This document shows, one piece after another, positions 51,967 through 60,130 of a DNA stretch of 64,000 bases. The notes below the pieces were generated by a model. It did no database searches. It worked only from the letters and a program-made list of their open reading frames with translations, and was not told where the DNA came from. A program made the translations under genes and the position numbers. The stretch spans positions 35,588-99,587 of the forward strand of contig CACXPX010000008.1 of NCBI GenBank assembly GCA_902769705.1. The letters run 5' to 3'. Source of the DNA: an uncultured Prevotellaceae bacterium. Its GTDB lineage: Bacteria > Bacteroidota > Bacteroidia > Bacteroidales > Bacteroidaceae. The first letter of the stretch is position 1. Every line of letters starts with the position of its first letter.

Positions 51967-53029
51967 TTTTATCGATAGAATAAAGCTTCTTTTCCGCAAG
52001 GATAAGGAGCTTTATTTGTCTTTATACGAAATCATCGGTTTCTATCCCCACAACATCGAGCTCTACAAGACAGCTCTGCTCCACAAGAGCATCGCTCGCC
52101 GCAACGAGAAAGGAAAGCCTGTGAACAACGAGCGGCTGGAGTTCCTTGGCGACGCTATTCTTGATGCTGTGGTGGGCGACATTGTGTTTCAGCATTTTCC
52201 TGGCAAACGTGAAGGATTCTTGACCAACACACGGAGCAAATTGGTGCAGCGCGAGACCCTCAACAAACTGGCGCAGGAGATGGGCATCAACCAACTCATA
52301 CTGAGCAATGGGCGCAGTTCCTCCCACAACAGCTACATGGGCGGAAATGCCTTCGAGGCTCTGGTGGGTGCCATCTATCTGGACCGGGGTTACAACGCTT
52401 GCATGCGATTCATGAAGAAACGCATCCTCGCACAGATGATTAACATCGACAAAGTTGCCTACAAGGAGGTCAACTTCAAGTCGAAACTCATCGAGTGGAG
52501 CCAGAAGAACCGCGTGAACATGGACTTCAAGAGCCTGGAGGAGAAGAAAGACAAGAACGGAAGCCCCTATTTCACCTATCAAGTGGTGCTTGAGGGCGTC
52601 GAAGGTTGCACAGGCTCTGGATTCAGCAAGAAAGAGAGCCAGCAGCAAGCATCGAAACTGACGCTCGAGCGATTGCGCAAAGAGCCCCAGTTCATCGATG
52701 AGGTGTTCGCAGCTAAGGCCAACCGCACGAAGATGGAGGAAGTTCCGGTGGAGAACGTGCCCGACACCGAGCAGAAGCCCGATGACTTTATCATTGTGCA
52801 ACAGCCGGAACAACACGTGGAGGAAAACGAGCAGAAACACGTTACAACGTTCAAGACCGAAGTGTTCGATGATGCTCCGCCCGCTCCGAAAGCGCAGAAG
52901 AAAGTGTCGAATCCAGCAGAAGAAGAGGTTGATGGCGATGAATTCGACTTGAGCGACATCAGCATGAAGGGCAAGAGCCGCGAAGACATCATTGCCGAAG
53001 CCGAGGCTGCTGCTTGGGCAGATGCCTGA
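51956..53029 (+). CDS. rnc: Ribonuclease III with a long acidic C-terminal tail
   Basis: 357 residues, about 100 more than usual. Cleaves double-stranded RNA in rRNA and mRNA processing. RNase III domain: signature NERLEFLGD at 58-66 (Glu62, Asp66) and NAFEALVGAIYLDRG at 131-145 with Glu134; the position usually held by a metal-binding Asp carries Asn131. The dsRNA-binding domain spans about 172-242 (NFKSKLIEWSQKN, SGFSKKESQQQASKLTLERL). After 250 comes a low-complexity acidic tail with Pro/Glu-rich stretches (VPVENVPDTEQKPDDF, FDDAPPAPKAQKK) that closes with an ordered-looking FDLSDISMKGKSREDII and EAEAAAWADA. Overlaps fabF by 11 bp. Ends at a terminator. Confidence 0.93.
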   Translation: MLSNFIDRIKLLFRKDKELYLSLYEIIGFYPHNIELYKTALLHKSIARRNEKGKPVNNERLEFLGDAILDAVVGDIVFQHFPGKREGFLTNTRSKLVQRETLNKLAQEMGINQLILSNGRSSSHNSYMGGNAFEALVGAIYLDRGYNACMRFMKKRILAQMINIDKVAYKEVNFKSKLIEWSQKNRVNMDFKSLEEKKDKNGSPYFTYQVVLEGVEGCTGSGFSKKESQQQASKLTLERLRKEPQFIDEVFAAKANRTKMEEVPVENVPDTEQKPDDFIIVQQPEQHVEENEQKHVTTFKTEVFDDAPPAPKAQKKVSNPAEEEVDGDEFDLSDISMKGKSREDIIAEAEAAAWADA

Positions 53030-53080
53030 AACTAAAACTTCATCTAGCTCCAATAGGAAAGAGGAATGTTATAAATAAGG

Positions 53081-53119
53081 AAAAGGCAACAGCATTGAAA
53101 ACGGTGCTGCTGCCTTTTT
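53081..53119 (+). terminator. Terminator of the acpP-fabF-rnc cluster
   Basis: AAAAGGCAACAGCA (53081-53094) pairs with TGCTGCTGCCTTTTT (53105-53119) with one mismatch, ending in T5. Confidence 0.88.
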
Positions 53120-53188
53120 CAATTTGCTGAAAACATACGCTCAGCCTGCACAAAAATCATGTTCTGAAACCGAAGAGAGGCATGTGGC

Positions 53189-53430
53189 GTTGTCACTTGC
53201 GGCAAGTAGTGTTGTCATTTGTGGCATGTAGTGTCTTCACTTGTGGCATATGGTCAAGTAAAATAATTTATTTTGGTCGGTAAAATAATTTATTTTGCGT
53301 TGTAAAATAATTTATTTTACTTTGTGAAATAAATTATTTTACATCACCATAGGATACAACTGACAACACAAGAAGCATGCTTTGGCTACACAAGAGATAT
53401 GCTTTGACTCCCTCCGAAGCTATTGCTGAC
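53189..53430. repeat. Intergenic array of eleven 22-bp modules (array 6)
   Basis: GTTGTCACTTGCGGC, GTTGTCATTTGTGGC and GTCTTCACTTGTGGC modules (53189-53254); four AT dyads (53255-53342), three with AAAATAATTTATTTT and the last with AAATAAATTATTTTAC, so both orientations of the odd-centred dyad occur side by side; then degenerate modules ending CAACTGAC, GCATGCTTTGGC, ATATGCTTTGAC and GCTATTGCTGAC. The rest of the 53030-53591 gap holds the rnc terminator and a -7 box. Confidence 0.85.
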
Positions 53431-53560
53431 ATTTCTTTGTACCAGCGTTGGGGTGGTGGAAAAAGCGTGAATCGCCCATGAGAAGGGAACTGCAAGCAGC
53501 ATGTACACCTATTTTTATATTAAAAATAGTGAATTATGCGCCATTCTCTGCATTTTGCAG

Positions 53561-53568
53561 TACCTTTG
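53561..53568 (+). promoter_or_regulatory. -7 box (TACCTTTG) ahead of the auxin-GH3-type gene
   Basis: TACCTTTG 23 bp before the ATG at 53592; no matching -33 TTTG at the right distance. Confidence 0.5.
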
Positions 53569-53591
53569 CACCTTAAAGAGCACGAAAGACA

Positions 53592-55118
53592 ATGAGTTTG
53601 ACAAGCATTGCTGGCAAGATTTTCCTGCCGAGGCAAAGAGAACTGGAACACCACACCACTGATGCGGAAATGCTGCAGCAGCGGGTGCTGGCGCATCTGA
53701 TAAAGAAAGGAAGGGAAACGGAATACGGGCGGAATCATGCGCTGACAGAGTCGAGCGGCTACACGGATTTCGCACGGAATCTTCCTGTGGTCACCTATGA
53801 AGAACTGAAGGACGCCATCGACCGCATGCGTCACGGAGAAGCCGACGTGCTTTGGCCGGGACGCGTGAAATGGTTTGCCAAGTCGAGTGGCACCACCAAC
53901 GATAAGTCGAAGTTCATTCCTGTCACCGACGAAGGACTCCATCGCATTCACTATGCGGGCGGCTTCGACACCCTTTCCATCTATCTGCGCAACAATCCCA
54001 AGAGCCGCCTTTTCGACGGGCGAAGCCTGATACTGGGTGGAAGCCACGCTCCCAACTACAATGTGGAGGGCTCGCTGGTGGGCGACTTGAGCGCTATTCT
54101 CATCGAGAACATCAATCCGTTGGCCAATTTGTTGCGTGTGCCGAAGAAACAGACAGCTCTGCTGAGCGACTTCGAGGTGAAACGCGACCGCATTGCCCGC
54201 GAATGCATGAACAAGAATGTGACCAACCTGAGCGGTGTGCCCTCGTGGATGCTCTCGGTGCTGGTGCGTGTTATGGAACTTTCGGGCAAGCAAACACTCG
54301 ATGAGGTGTGGCCCAACTTGGAAGTTTTCTTCCACGGAGGCATCGCCTTCACACCCTATCGCCCACAATACGAGGAGCTTATCCGCCGACCCGACATGCA
54401 CTACATGGAGACCTACAACGCCAGCGAAGGATTCTTCGGCATTCAGGACGACCCTGCCGATGCGGCTATGCTCCTGATGCTCGACTATGGTGTGTTCTAC
54501 GAGTTCCTGCCGTTGGAATATGTCGATGAAGTGGCCGACGGCAACAACGACTACCGCCAGCACATCGTACCCCTGCAAGGCATTGAACTGAACAGGAACT
54601 ATGCGATGATTATCTCCACGTCGTGCGGACTTTGGCGCTACATGATTGGCGACACGGTGAAGTTCACAAGTCGCAATCCCTATAAGTTCATCATCACCGG
54701 ACGTACCAAATACTTCATCAACGCCTTTGGCGAGGAACTCATCATGGACAACGCCGAGAAGGGATTGGCTTACGCTTGCGAGCAGACAGGAGCCGAGGTG
54801 CGTGAATACACGGCTGCACCCGTGTTTATGGACAGTCACGCCAAGTGCCACCACCAATGGCTCATCGAATTCAAACGCGAGCCCGAAAGTCTCGATCAGT
54901 TCACAACACTACTCGACCAAAAGCTTCAGCAACTGAACAGCGACTATGAAGCCAAACGCTTTCACGACATCACGCTCCAGCATCTGGAGATTGTGAAAGC
55001 GCGTGAGGGATTGTTCGATGACTGGTTGAAGTCGAAAGGAAAACTGGGCGGACAGCACAAGATTCCACGACTGAGCAACACTCGCAAACACATCGAGGAG
55101 ATGCTGGCAATGCAATAG
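53592..55118 (+). CDS. GH3 auxin-responsive-promoter family protein (adenylate-forming acyl-amido synthetase fold)
   Basis: 508 residues. Shares the fold of plant GH3 enzymes, which activate a carboxylate with ATP and join it to an amino acid. Visible: the ATP-binding KWFAKSSGTTNDKSKFIPVTDE (about 97-118), YMETYNASEGFFGIQ with the adenine-contacting region, MISTSCGLWRYMIGDTVKF-like stretch (IISTSCGLWRYMIGDTV) and the hinge ITGRTKYFINAFGEEL. Bacterial members are widespread in Bacteroidetes with unknown substrates. No signal peptide. The next gene starts 34 bp later across an inverted repeat arm; the bacterial enzyme and the Ig-like lipoprotein are often neighbours in this phylum. Confidence 0.9.
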   Translation: MSLTSIAGKIFLPRQRELEHHTTDAEMLQQRVLAHLIKKGRETEYGRNHALTESSGYTDFARNLPVVTYEELKDAIDRMRHGEADVLWPGRVKWFAKSSGTTNDKSKFIPVTDEGLHRIHYAGGFDTLSIYLRNNPKSRLFDGRSLILGGSHAPNYNVEGSLVGDLSAILIENINPLANLLRVPKKQTALLSDFEVKRDRIARECMNKNVTNLSGVPSWMLSVLVRVMELSGKQTLDEVWPNLEVFFHGGIAFTPYRPQYEELIRRPDMHYMETYNASEGFFGIQDDPADAAMLLMLDYGVFYEFLPLEYVDEVADGNNDYRQHIVPLQGIELNRNYAMIISTSCGLWRYMIGDTVKFTSRNPYKFIITGRTKYFINAFGEELIMDNAEKGLAYACEQTGAEVREYTAAPVFMDSHAKCHHQWLIEFKREPESLDQFTTLLDQKLQQLNSDYEAKRFHDITLQHLEIVKAREGLFDDWLKSKGKLGGQHKIPRLSNTRKHIEEMLAMQ

Positions 55119-55133
55119 AAAGAAAGTGAGATA

Positions 55134-55231
55134 GTAAAAAGGTAAAAAGCAAATGACAGACAACAACGATAAGTTCTTGAAGAGGAGAAAGGCAGAACGG
55201 TTTTTGCCTTTTTACCTTTTTGCCTTTTTAC
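55134..55231. repeat. Inverted octamer-type repeat spanning a start codon
   Basis: Left arm GTAAAAAGGTAAAAAGCAA (55134-55152) lies just before the ATG at 55153; right arm TTTTTGCCTTTTTACCTTTT and TGCCTTTTTAC (55201-55231) lies inside the signal peptide codons. The mRNA could fold across the start codon. Same GGTAAAAA word as at 30331. Confidence 0.8.
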
Positions 55232-57135
55232 TTTTAGCTGCGTGTGCCCGCATGGGAAGTCCCGATGGAGGATGGTACGACGAGACACCGCCTCGAGTGG
55301 TGGGCGCCAGCCCTGACGACAAGGCAACGGGTGTGAAAAGCAACAAGGTGAGGATAGTGTTCAACGAGTTTGTAAAGATTGACAACCCCACCGAGAAAGT
55401 TGTTGTCTCGCCTCCACAGATAGAGGCTCCCGAAATCAAAAGCCGGGGAAAGGTCATCGAGATTGAACTGAAGGACACGCTGATGTCCGACATCACGTAC
55501 ACCATCGACTTCTCTGACGCCATCAGCGACAACAACGAGGGAAATCCGCTCGGCAACTACACTTACAGTTTCTCTACTGGCGAGGCCATCGACACTTTCG
55601 AAGTGAGTGGATATGTGCTCAACGCAGAAGATCTGGAACCTGTGAAGGGTATCCTTGTGGGACTCTACAAGAATCTAGCCGATTCGGCATTCCGCACCCA
55701 GCCCATGCTACGTGTCTCGCATACCGATAGCCGTGGATTCTTCGTTGTCAAAGGTGTGGCACCTGGCAATTATCGTGCCTATGCCCTGCAAGATGCAGAC
55801 GGCGACTATAAGTTCAGCCAGAAGAGTGAAATGGTGGCTTTCAGCCACGACATCATCGTTCCTTCGTCTAAACCCGACACACGCCAGGATACCATTTGGC
55901 GCGACTCGCTTCACATCGACGACATCTTGCGAGTGCCTTACACGCATTTCCTGCCCGACGACATCATGCTCCGTGCCTTCACAGAGCCGCAGACCGACCG
56001 CTTCCTCATCAAGACGGAGCGTAAAGAGCCCGACCGTTTTACATTCTTTTTCAGCTATGGGAACGAAGAGTTGCCGGTCATACGTGGAATGAACTTCAAC
56101 GAGAAGGACGCCTTCTTTGTCGATGCCTCTACGAAAGGCGACACCATCACCTATTGGCTGCGCGACACGGCGTTGGTCAACCAAGACACGTTGCAAATGG
56201 AGGTGAGCTATCTGCAAAGCGACTCATCTGGCGTGCTCTTCACAAAGACCGACACGCTGGAAGTCTTGCCGAAAGTGTCATACGCCAAAAGAATGAAACA
56301 GCAGAACAAAGAGATGGAGGAGTGGATGAAGAAACAGGAGAAGTTGAAGAAGAAAGGCGAACCTTACGACTCCATCATTCCTGTGGAGCCGCTCAAACTG
56401 AACATCTCAGCACCCGGCAAGCTCGACCCCGACAAGAACATCTACATCAGTTCGCCTTATCCGCTGGGCGTTGTCGATACGACAAAGATACATCTCTACA
56501 CGAAAATCGACACGCTTTGGTATGAAGCGCGTTACCTATTTTCGCAAACGGGAAACAAGGAATACCGCATTATGGGTGAATGGAGGCCCTTGCAACAATA
56601 CAGCCTCGAAATCGATAGCGCTGCCTTTGTCGACATCTATGGACATGCTTCGAAAGCGTCGAAGAGCGGTTTTTCCATCAAGTCGAATGACGACTACAGT
56701 TCTATTCTCATGACTATTCAAGACATGCAGGGAAAGCACGCCGTCGTTGAACTGCTCGACTCGAAGGGGAAAGTCGTGAAGAGCGTGACTACCACATCCG
56801 GCATCGCCGAGTTCTTCTATGTGAACCCATCCAACTATTACATGCGAATGTTCGTCGACCGCAATGCTAACGGGAAGTGGGACACCGGCAACTACGACGC
56901 CGATGAGCAACCTGAGGAAGTTTACTACTATTTCGACTCTATCGAATGCAAGGCGAAATGGGATTTGGTACTCACTTGGAATCCCACCATCCGACCGCTC
57001 AACACTCAGAAACCTGCCGAAATCGTGAAGCAGAAAGCCGAAGCCAAGAAGAAAACTGTCAAGAGCCGCAACCTCGAACGAGCCAAGGAGCTGGGCATCA
57101 AATATGTGGAGAAGGCTACTGGCGTGAGACTATAA
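55153..57135 (+). CDS. Ig-like (SbsA-type) domain lipoprotein
   Basis: 660 residues. Lipoprotein signal FLPFYLFAFLLLAAC, whose hydrophobic core FLPFYLFAFLLL is written by the same CCTTTTTA words found elsewhere. The mature protein opens GSPDGGWYDETPPRVVGASPDDKATGVKSN, an SbsA-type Ig-like domain (about 42-140) with IVFNEFVKIDNP and YTIDFSDAISDNNEGNPLGNY, then a carboxypeptidase-regulatory-like beta domain (VSGYVLNAEDLEPVKGILVGL, FVVKGVAPGNYRAYALQDADGDYKF) and further beta modules, ending in a basic helical tail (KQKAEAKKKTVKSRNLERAKEL). The family is common in Bacteroidetes and its role is unknown; an outer-membrane structural or adhesive part is plausible. Start at 55153 gives a 16-residue polar n-region. 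Confidence 0.88.
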   Translation: MTDNNDKFLKRRKAERFLPFYLFAFLLLAACARMGSPDGGWYDETPPRVVGASPDDKATGVKSNKVRIVFNEFVKIDNPTEKVVVSPPQIEAPEIKSRGKVIEIELKDTLMSDITYTIDFSDAISDNNEGNPLGNYTYSFSTGEAIDTFEVSGYVLNAEDLEPVKGILVGLYKNLADSAFRTQPMLRVSHTDSRGFFVVKGVAPGNYRAYALQDADGDYKFSQKSEMVAFSHDIIVPSSKPDTRQDTIWRDSLHIDDILRVPYTHFLPDDIMLRAFTEPQTDRFLIKTERKEPDRFTFFFSYGNEELPVIRGMNFNEKDAFFVDASTKGDTITYWLRDTALVNQDTLQMEVSYLQSDSSGVLFTKTDTLEVLPKVSYAKRMKQQNKEMEEWMKKQEKLKKKGEPYDSIIPVEPLKLNISAPGKLDPDKNIYISSPYPLGVVDTTKIHLYTKIDTLWYEARYLFSQTGNKEYRIMGEWRPLQQYSLEIDSAAFVDIYGHASKASKSGFSIKSNDDYSSILMTIQDMQGKHAVVELLDSKGKVVKSVTTTSGIAEFFYVNPSNYYMRMFVDRNANGKWDTGNYDADEQPEEVYYYFDSIECKAKWDLVLTWNPTIRPLNTQKPAEIVKQKAEAKKKTVKSRNLERAKELGIKYVEKATGVRL

Positions 57136-57210
57136 GAATTGACAATTATAACTATCATCCGTCTAATCTGTAGTAAGGATAACATGCGATATAAACAAAA
57201 ACCAAGAACG

Positions 57211-58020
57211 ATGAAAAAGACCTTTATATTTTTCTGCCTGCTGAGCATGCTCTCAGTGGCAACAGCAAGCGCACAATGCACATTCCGCAACACCGCCTTC
57301 AAGTCGGGCGAATACTTGTCGTATAATCTCTATTACAACTGGAAATTCGTGTGGGTGAAAGCAGGAACTGCCAGCATGTCCACCGTGCAGACCACGCACG
57401 AGGGACGTCCGGCATGGAGAGCCTCGCTAGTGACCAGAGGCAACCAAAAGGTGGACGATGTCTTCGTGCTGCGCGACACTCTGCTGTGCTACAGTTCGCT
57501 CGACATGGCTCCGCTTTATTATCGCAAGGGAGCCCGTGAAGGCAAACGCTATTATGTGGACGAGGTGTTCTACAACTATGCTGGCGGCAAATGCAACGTG
57601 CGCCAGCATCGTCAGAAAGCCAACGGCCAGCATGTGTGGGCGAAGCACACCTACGACGATTGCATCTACGACATGCTCAACATGTTCATCCGTGCCCGTT
57701 CGTTCAATCCCGAGGGATGGCAGAAGGGACACGTCATCAAGTTCCCCATTGCTGATGGCGACAGTCGCACACCTGCGCAAATAAAATATGGTGGAAAGAC
57801 CAATGTGAAAGGCGATAACGGAAAGAAATACCGCTGCCTGCAACTCTCGTATCTCGAACTCGAAGACGGCAAATACAAGGAAATCGTGCGATTCTACGTC
57901 ACCGACGACGACAACCACGTGCCTGTACGACTCGACATGTTCCTGCGTTTCGGTTCAGCAAAAGCCTTCGTCGTTGGCATGAAGGGATTGCGTAATCCTG
58001 AAAACAGTATTGTGAAATAG
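57211..58020 (+). CDS. DUF3108 domain protein, exported
   Basis: 269 residues from MKKTFIFFCLLSMLSVATASAQ at 57211; upstream in-frame Mets (57139, 57184) would lengthen the signal peptide without benefit. The mature protein begins CTFRNTAFKSGEYLSYNLYYNWKFVWVKAGTASM, the hallmark of DUF3108, and continues with predicted beta strands (GKRYYVDEVFYNYAGGKCNVRQH, KYRCLQLSYLELEDGKYKEIVRFYVTDDDNHVPVRLDMFLRFG). Periplasmic and thought to bind a hydrophobic or sugar ligand, but no function is established. Probably co-transcribed with the Ig-like lipoprotein 75 bp upstream. Confidence 0.9.
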   Translation: MKKTFIFFCLLSMLSVATASAQCTFRNTAFKSGEYLSYNLYYNWKFVWVKAGTASMSTVQTTHEGRPAWRASLVTRGNQKVDDVFVLRDTLLCYSSLDMAPLYYRKGAREGKRYYVDEVFYNYAGGKCNVRQHRQKANGQHVWAKHTYDDCIYDMLNMFIRARSFNPEGWQKGHVIKFPIADGDSRTPAQIKYGGKTNVKGDNGKKYRCLQLSYLELEDGKYKEIVRFYVTDDDNHVPVRLDMFLRFGSAKAFVVGMKGLRNPENSIVK

Positions 58021-58140
58021 AAGAGCAAGAGGTAAAGGGTAAGAGATAAGGGGCAAGAGAAGTGTTTCACAAATGGAACTCCATTTTAAAGACATTTCTC
58101 TTGCCCCTTATTTCTTGTCTCTTACCTCTTACCTCTTTCT
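58021..58140. repeat. Inverted-arm repeat between convergent genes
   Basis: Left arm 58021-58062 (AAGAGCAAGAGGTAAAGGGT, AAGAGATAAGGGGCAAGAGA) and right arm 58096-58140 (TTTCTCTTGCCCCTTATTTC, TTGTCTCTTACCTCTTACCT) are complementary over about 40 bp around a short loop. The right arm abuts the ruvB stop codon. Related words (CTCTTGCCCCTTGCCCC) occur inside dusB and at 61335-61353. Confidence 0.8.
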
Positions 58141-59175
58141 TCAATCAAACAACCCAGGCTCCATTGCGCCTCCCACATAGGGATTGCGCCCCAAGTGTTC
58201 GTAAGCCAGATGTGTGGCCACACGACCGCGGGGCGTACGTTTGATGAAACCTTCCATGATGAGGAACGGTTCGTAGACTTCCTCCACCGTTCCCGTGTCT
58301 TCGCCTATCGCCGTTGCGATGGTTGACAATCCAACTGGACCGCCGTGGAACTTGTCGATAATCGTCACCAGTATCTTGTTGTCAATCTCGTCAAGACCAT
58401 ATTCATCAATGTTCAGCGCCTTCAGCGCAAAGTTGGCAATCTTCTGGTCGATGCGCCCGCTACCCTTCACCTGTGCGAAGTCGCGAACACGCCGCAACAG
58501 CGCATTCGCTATTCGGGGCGTACCTCGAGAACGTCCAGCCACCTCTGCGGCAGCCTCATCATCGATAGGAACCTGTAGGATGCCCGCACTGCGGCGAATG
58601 ATGCGCTCCAGCGTGTCGGCATCATAGTATTCCAGATGCAGGTTGATGCCAAAACGGGCACGCAACGGAGCCGTCAGCAAACCGCTACGCGTCGTTGCCC
58701 CCACCAGCGTAAAAGGATTCAGGTCAATCTGTATGCTACGTGCCGACGGACCTTTGTCAATCATAATGTCGATGCGATAGTCCTCCATTGCTGAATAGAG
58801 ATACTCTTCTACAACAGGTGACAGACGGTGAATCTCGTCGATGAAAAGCACGTCACGCGGCTCCAGCGACGTCAGGATGCCAGCCAAGTCGCCCGGTTTG
58901 TCAAGCACCGGACCACTCGTTATCTTGAACCCCACGCCCAACTCGTTGGCAATGATGTTCGACAACGTCGTCTTACCCAAGCCGGGAGGACCATGCAGCA
59001 ACGTGTGATCCAACGGCTCACCGCGATATTTCGCAGCCTCCACAAACACTTCCAGATTCTCAACAACATTCTGTTGACCGCTGAAGTCGTGGAACCGCAA
59101 GGGACGAAGCGCGTTCTCAAACTCCTTCTCGGCAGGAGATAATCGCTCTTCCCTGATGTCAAAATCCTCGTTCAT
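58141..59175 (-). CDS. ruvB: Holliday junction branch migration helicase RuvB
   Basis: 344 residues, normal length. With RuvA it drives Holliday-junction branch migration in recombination repair. AAA+ motifs: Walker [10 protein letters not shown] at 62-70, Walker B and sensor region [45 protein letters not shown], the arginine-finger region and the C-terminal winged helix [40 protein letters not shown]. Start at 59175 gives the usual N-terminus [22 protein letters not shown]. Single gene between convergent DUF3108 and a divergent repeat strip. Confidence 0.97.
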   Translation of the reverse strand: MNEDFDIREERLSPAEKEFENALRPLRFHDFSGQQNVVENLEVFVEAAKYRGEPLDHTLLHGPPGLGKTTLSNIIANELGVGFKITSGPVLDKPGDLAGILTSLEPRDVLFIDEIHRLSPVVEEYLYSAMEDYRIDIMIDKGPSARSIQIDLNPFTLVGATTRSGLLTAPLRARFGINLHLEYYDADTLERIIRRSAGILQVPIDDEAAAEVAGRSRGTPRIANALLRRVRDFAQVKGSGRIDQKIANFALKALNIDEYGLDEIDNKILVTIIDKFHGGPVGLSTIATAIGEDTGTVEEVYEPFLIMEGFIKRTPRGRVATHLAYEHLGRNPYVGGAMEPGLFD

Positions 59176-59217
59176 CGTTTTTAATCTTTAATCTCTCCTC
59201 TTTCCTCTCTCCTCAAA

Positions 59218-59252
59218 AAAGCCTCCCCTACGGGGGGAGGTTGGAGGGGGCC
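59218..59252. repeat. GC-rich palindromic repeat, single copy
   Basis: GCCTCCCCTACGGGGGGAGG followed by TTGGAGGGGGCCCC. Same consensus as the copies in metK, dusB and at 24217-24402. It sits in the 221-bp gap between ruvB and the repeat lipoprotein. Confidence 0.8.
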
Positions 59253-59348
59253 CCTCATTCTTTCTGCAAATATAGGCAAAAAAATCCGAACAAGTGGCCT
59301 TACGCTATCTTTTTTCCAGAAAAAAGACGTTTATTCAATTATAATTTG

Positions 59349-59356
59349 TATTTTTG
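59349..59356 (+). promoter_or_regulatory. -7 box (TATTTTTG) of the repeat lipoprotein gene
   Basis: TATTTTTG 40 bp before the ATG at 59397; no well-placed -33 element. Confidence 0.5.
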
Positions 59357-59396
59357 CACATCACTAAATACTAAATCATTAAAAACTATTAGCAAT

Positions 59397-60017
59397 ATGA
59401 AACAGAAATTTCTATTTACCATTACCTTGTGCGGACTCACTTCTGTGCTGTCTGCCTGCAGTTCTTTGAGCAACACACTCTATTCCATCGACAATGCCGT
59501 CTACAATGTCAACCGCATTGAGAACACTGTGGACCGGGTGAAGAGCACCACCAACAGCGTGCTGGGAACCACCAATTCAAACACCCAGTATTCGCAGCCA
59601 GCCGCCCAACCGACGGCAACAGCCACCCGTGCCACCACGTCTACGAACTCCACAAGTGCTGTGGCACAGAGCAGCCAAGACATCTTCTTTAATGGCACTC
59701 GCAAAGGCGAGATTCGCTCGAATGGCGACATCTTCATCAACGGCACCCGCAAGGGCGAGTTCCGTTCGAATGGCGACATCTTCGTCGACGGCCGCCGAAT
59801 GGGTGAAATCCGTTCAAATGGTGATATCTTTAAGGAAGGACGTCGTGTGGGCGAAGTTCGTTCGAATGGCGACGTCTTCGTCAACGGCACCCGACAGGGT
59901 GAGATTCGCTCGAATGGCGATGTCTTCATCAACGGCTCGCGCAAGGGCGAAGTGCGCAACATGAAAAACAAGGCACAGGCCGCCTGCATCTTCTTCTACG
60001 GATTCTTCAGTCTGTAG
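59397..60017 (+). CDS. Lipoprotein with six 16-residue repeats, unknown function
   Basis: 206 residues from the ATG at 59397, just after a -7 box; a longer frame from 59241 runs through the promoter and is rejected. Lipobox LSAC. The mature N-terminal part (SSLSNTLYSIDNAVYNVNRI) is helical, followed by a Thr/Ala/Ser-rich linker, then six tandem repeats of consensus DIFINGTRKGEIRSNG (about 98-193), with Gly and Asn fixed and alternating hydrophobic positions, suggesting a small beta solenoid. It ends in a hydrophobic ACIFFYGFFSL. The DNA repeats (48 bp each) differ mostly at third codon positions and at N/D, T/R and K/Q sites. Not recognised as a named family. Confidence 0.8.
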   Translation: MKQKFLFTITLCGLTSVLSACSSLSNTLYSIDNAVYNVNRIENTVDRVKSTTNSVLGTTNSNTQYSQPAAQPTATATRATTSTNSTSAVAQSSQDIFFNGTRKGEIRSNGDIFINGTRKGEFRSNGDIFVDGRRMGEIRSNGDIFKEGRRVGEVRSNGDVFVNGTRQGEIRSNGDVFINGSRKGEVRNMKNKAQAACIFFYGFFSL

Positions 60018-60028
60018 GGATTTGTGGG

Positions 60029-60105
60029 AATGTGGAGTGTGGAGTGTGGAATGTGGAATGAGATATGCTCTTGAATTAGAGTAATCTCATTCCACATTTC
60101 TTATT
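60029..60105 (+). terminator. Heptamer run and hairpin after the repeat lipoprotein
   Basis: (GTGGAGT/GTGGAAT)4 at 60032-60060 leads into GTGGAATGAGAT, which pairs with ATCTCATTCCAC after a 19-nt loop, followed by ATTTCTTATTGTTTTTCC. Probably terminates transcription from either side of the convergent pair. Confidence 0.7.
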
Positions 60106-60130
60106 GTTTTTCCTTTCAACTTTCAAGCGT

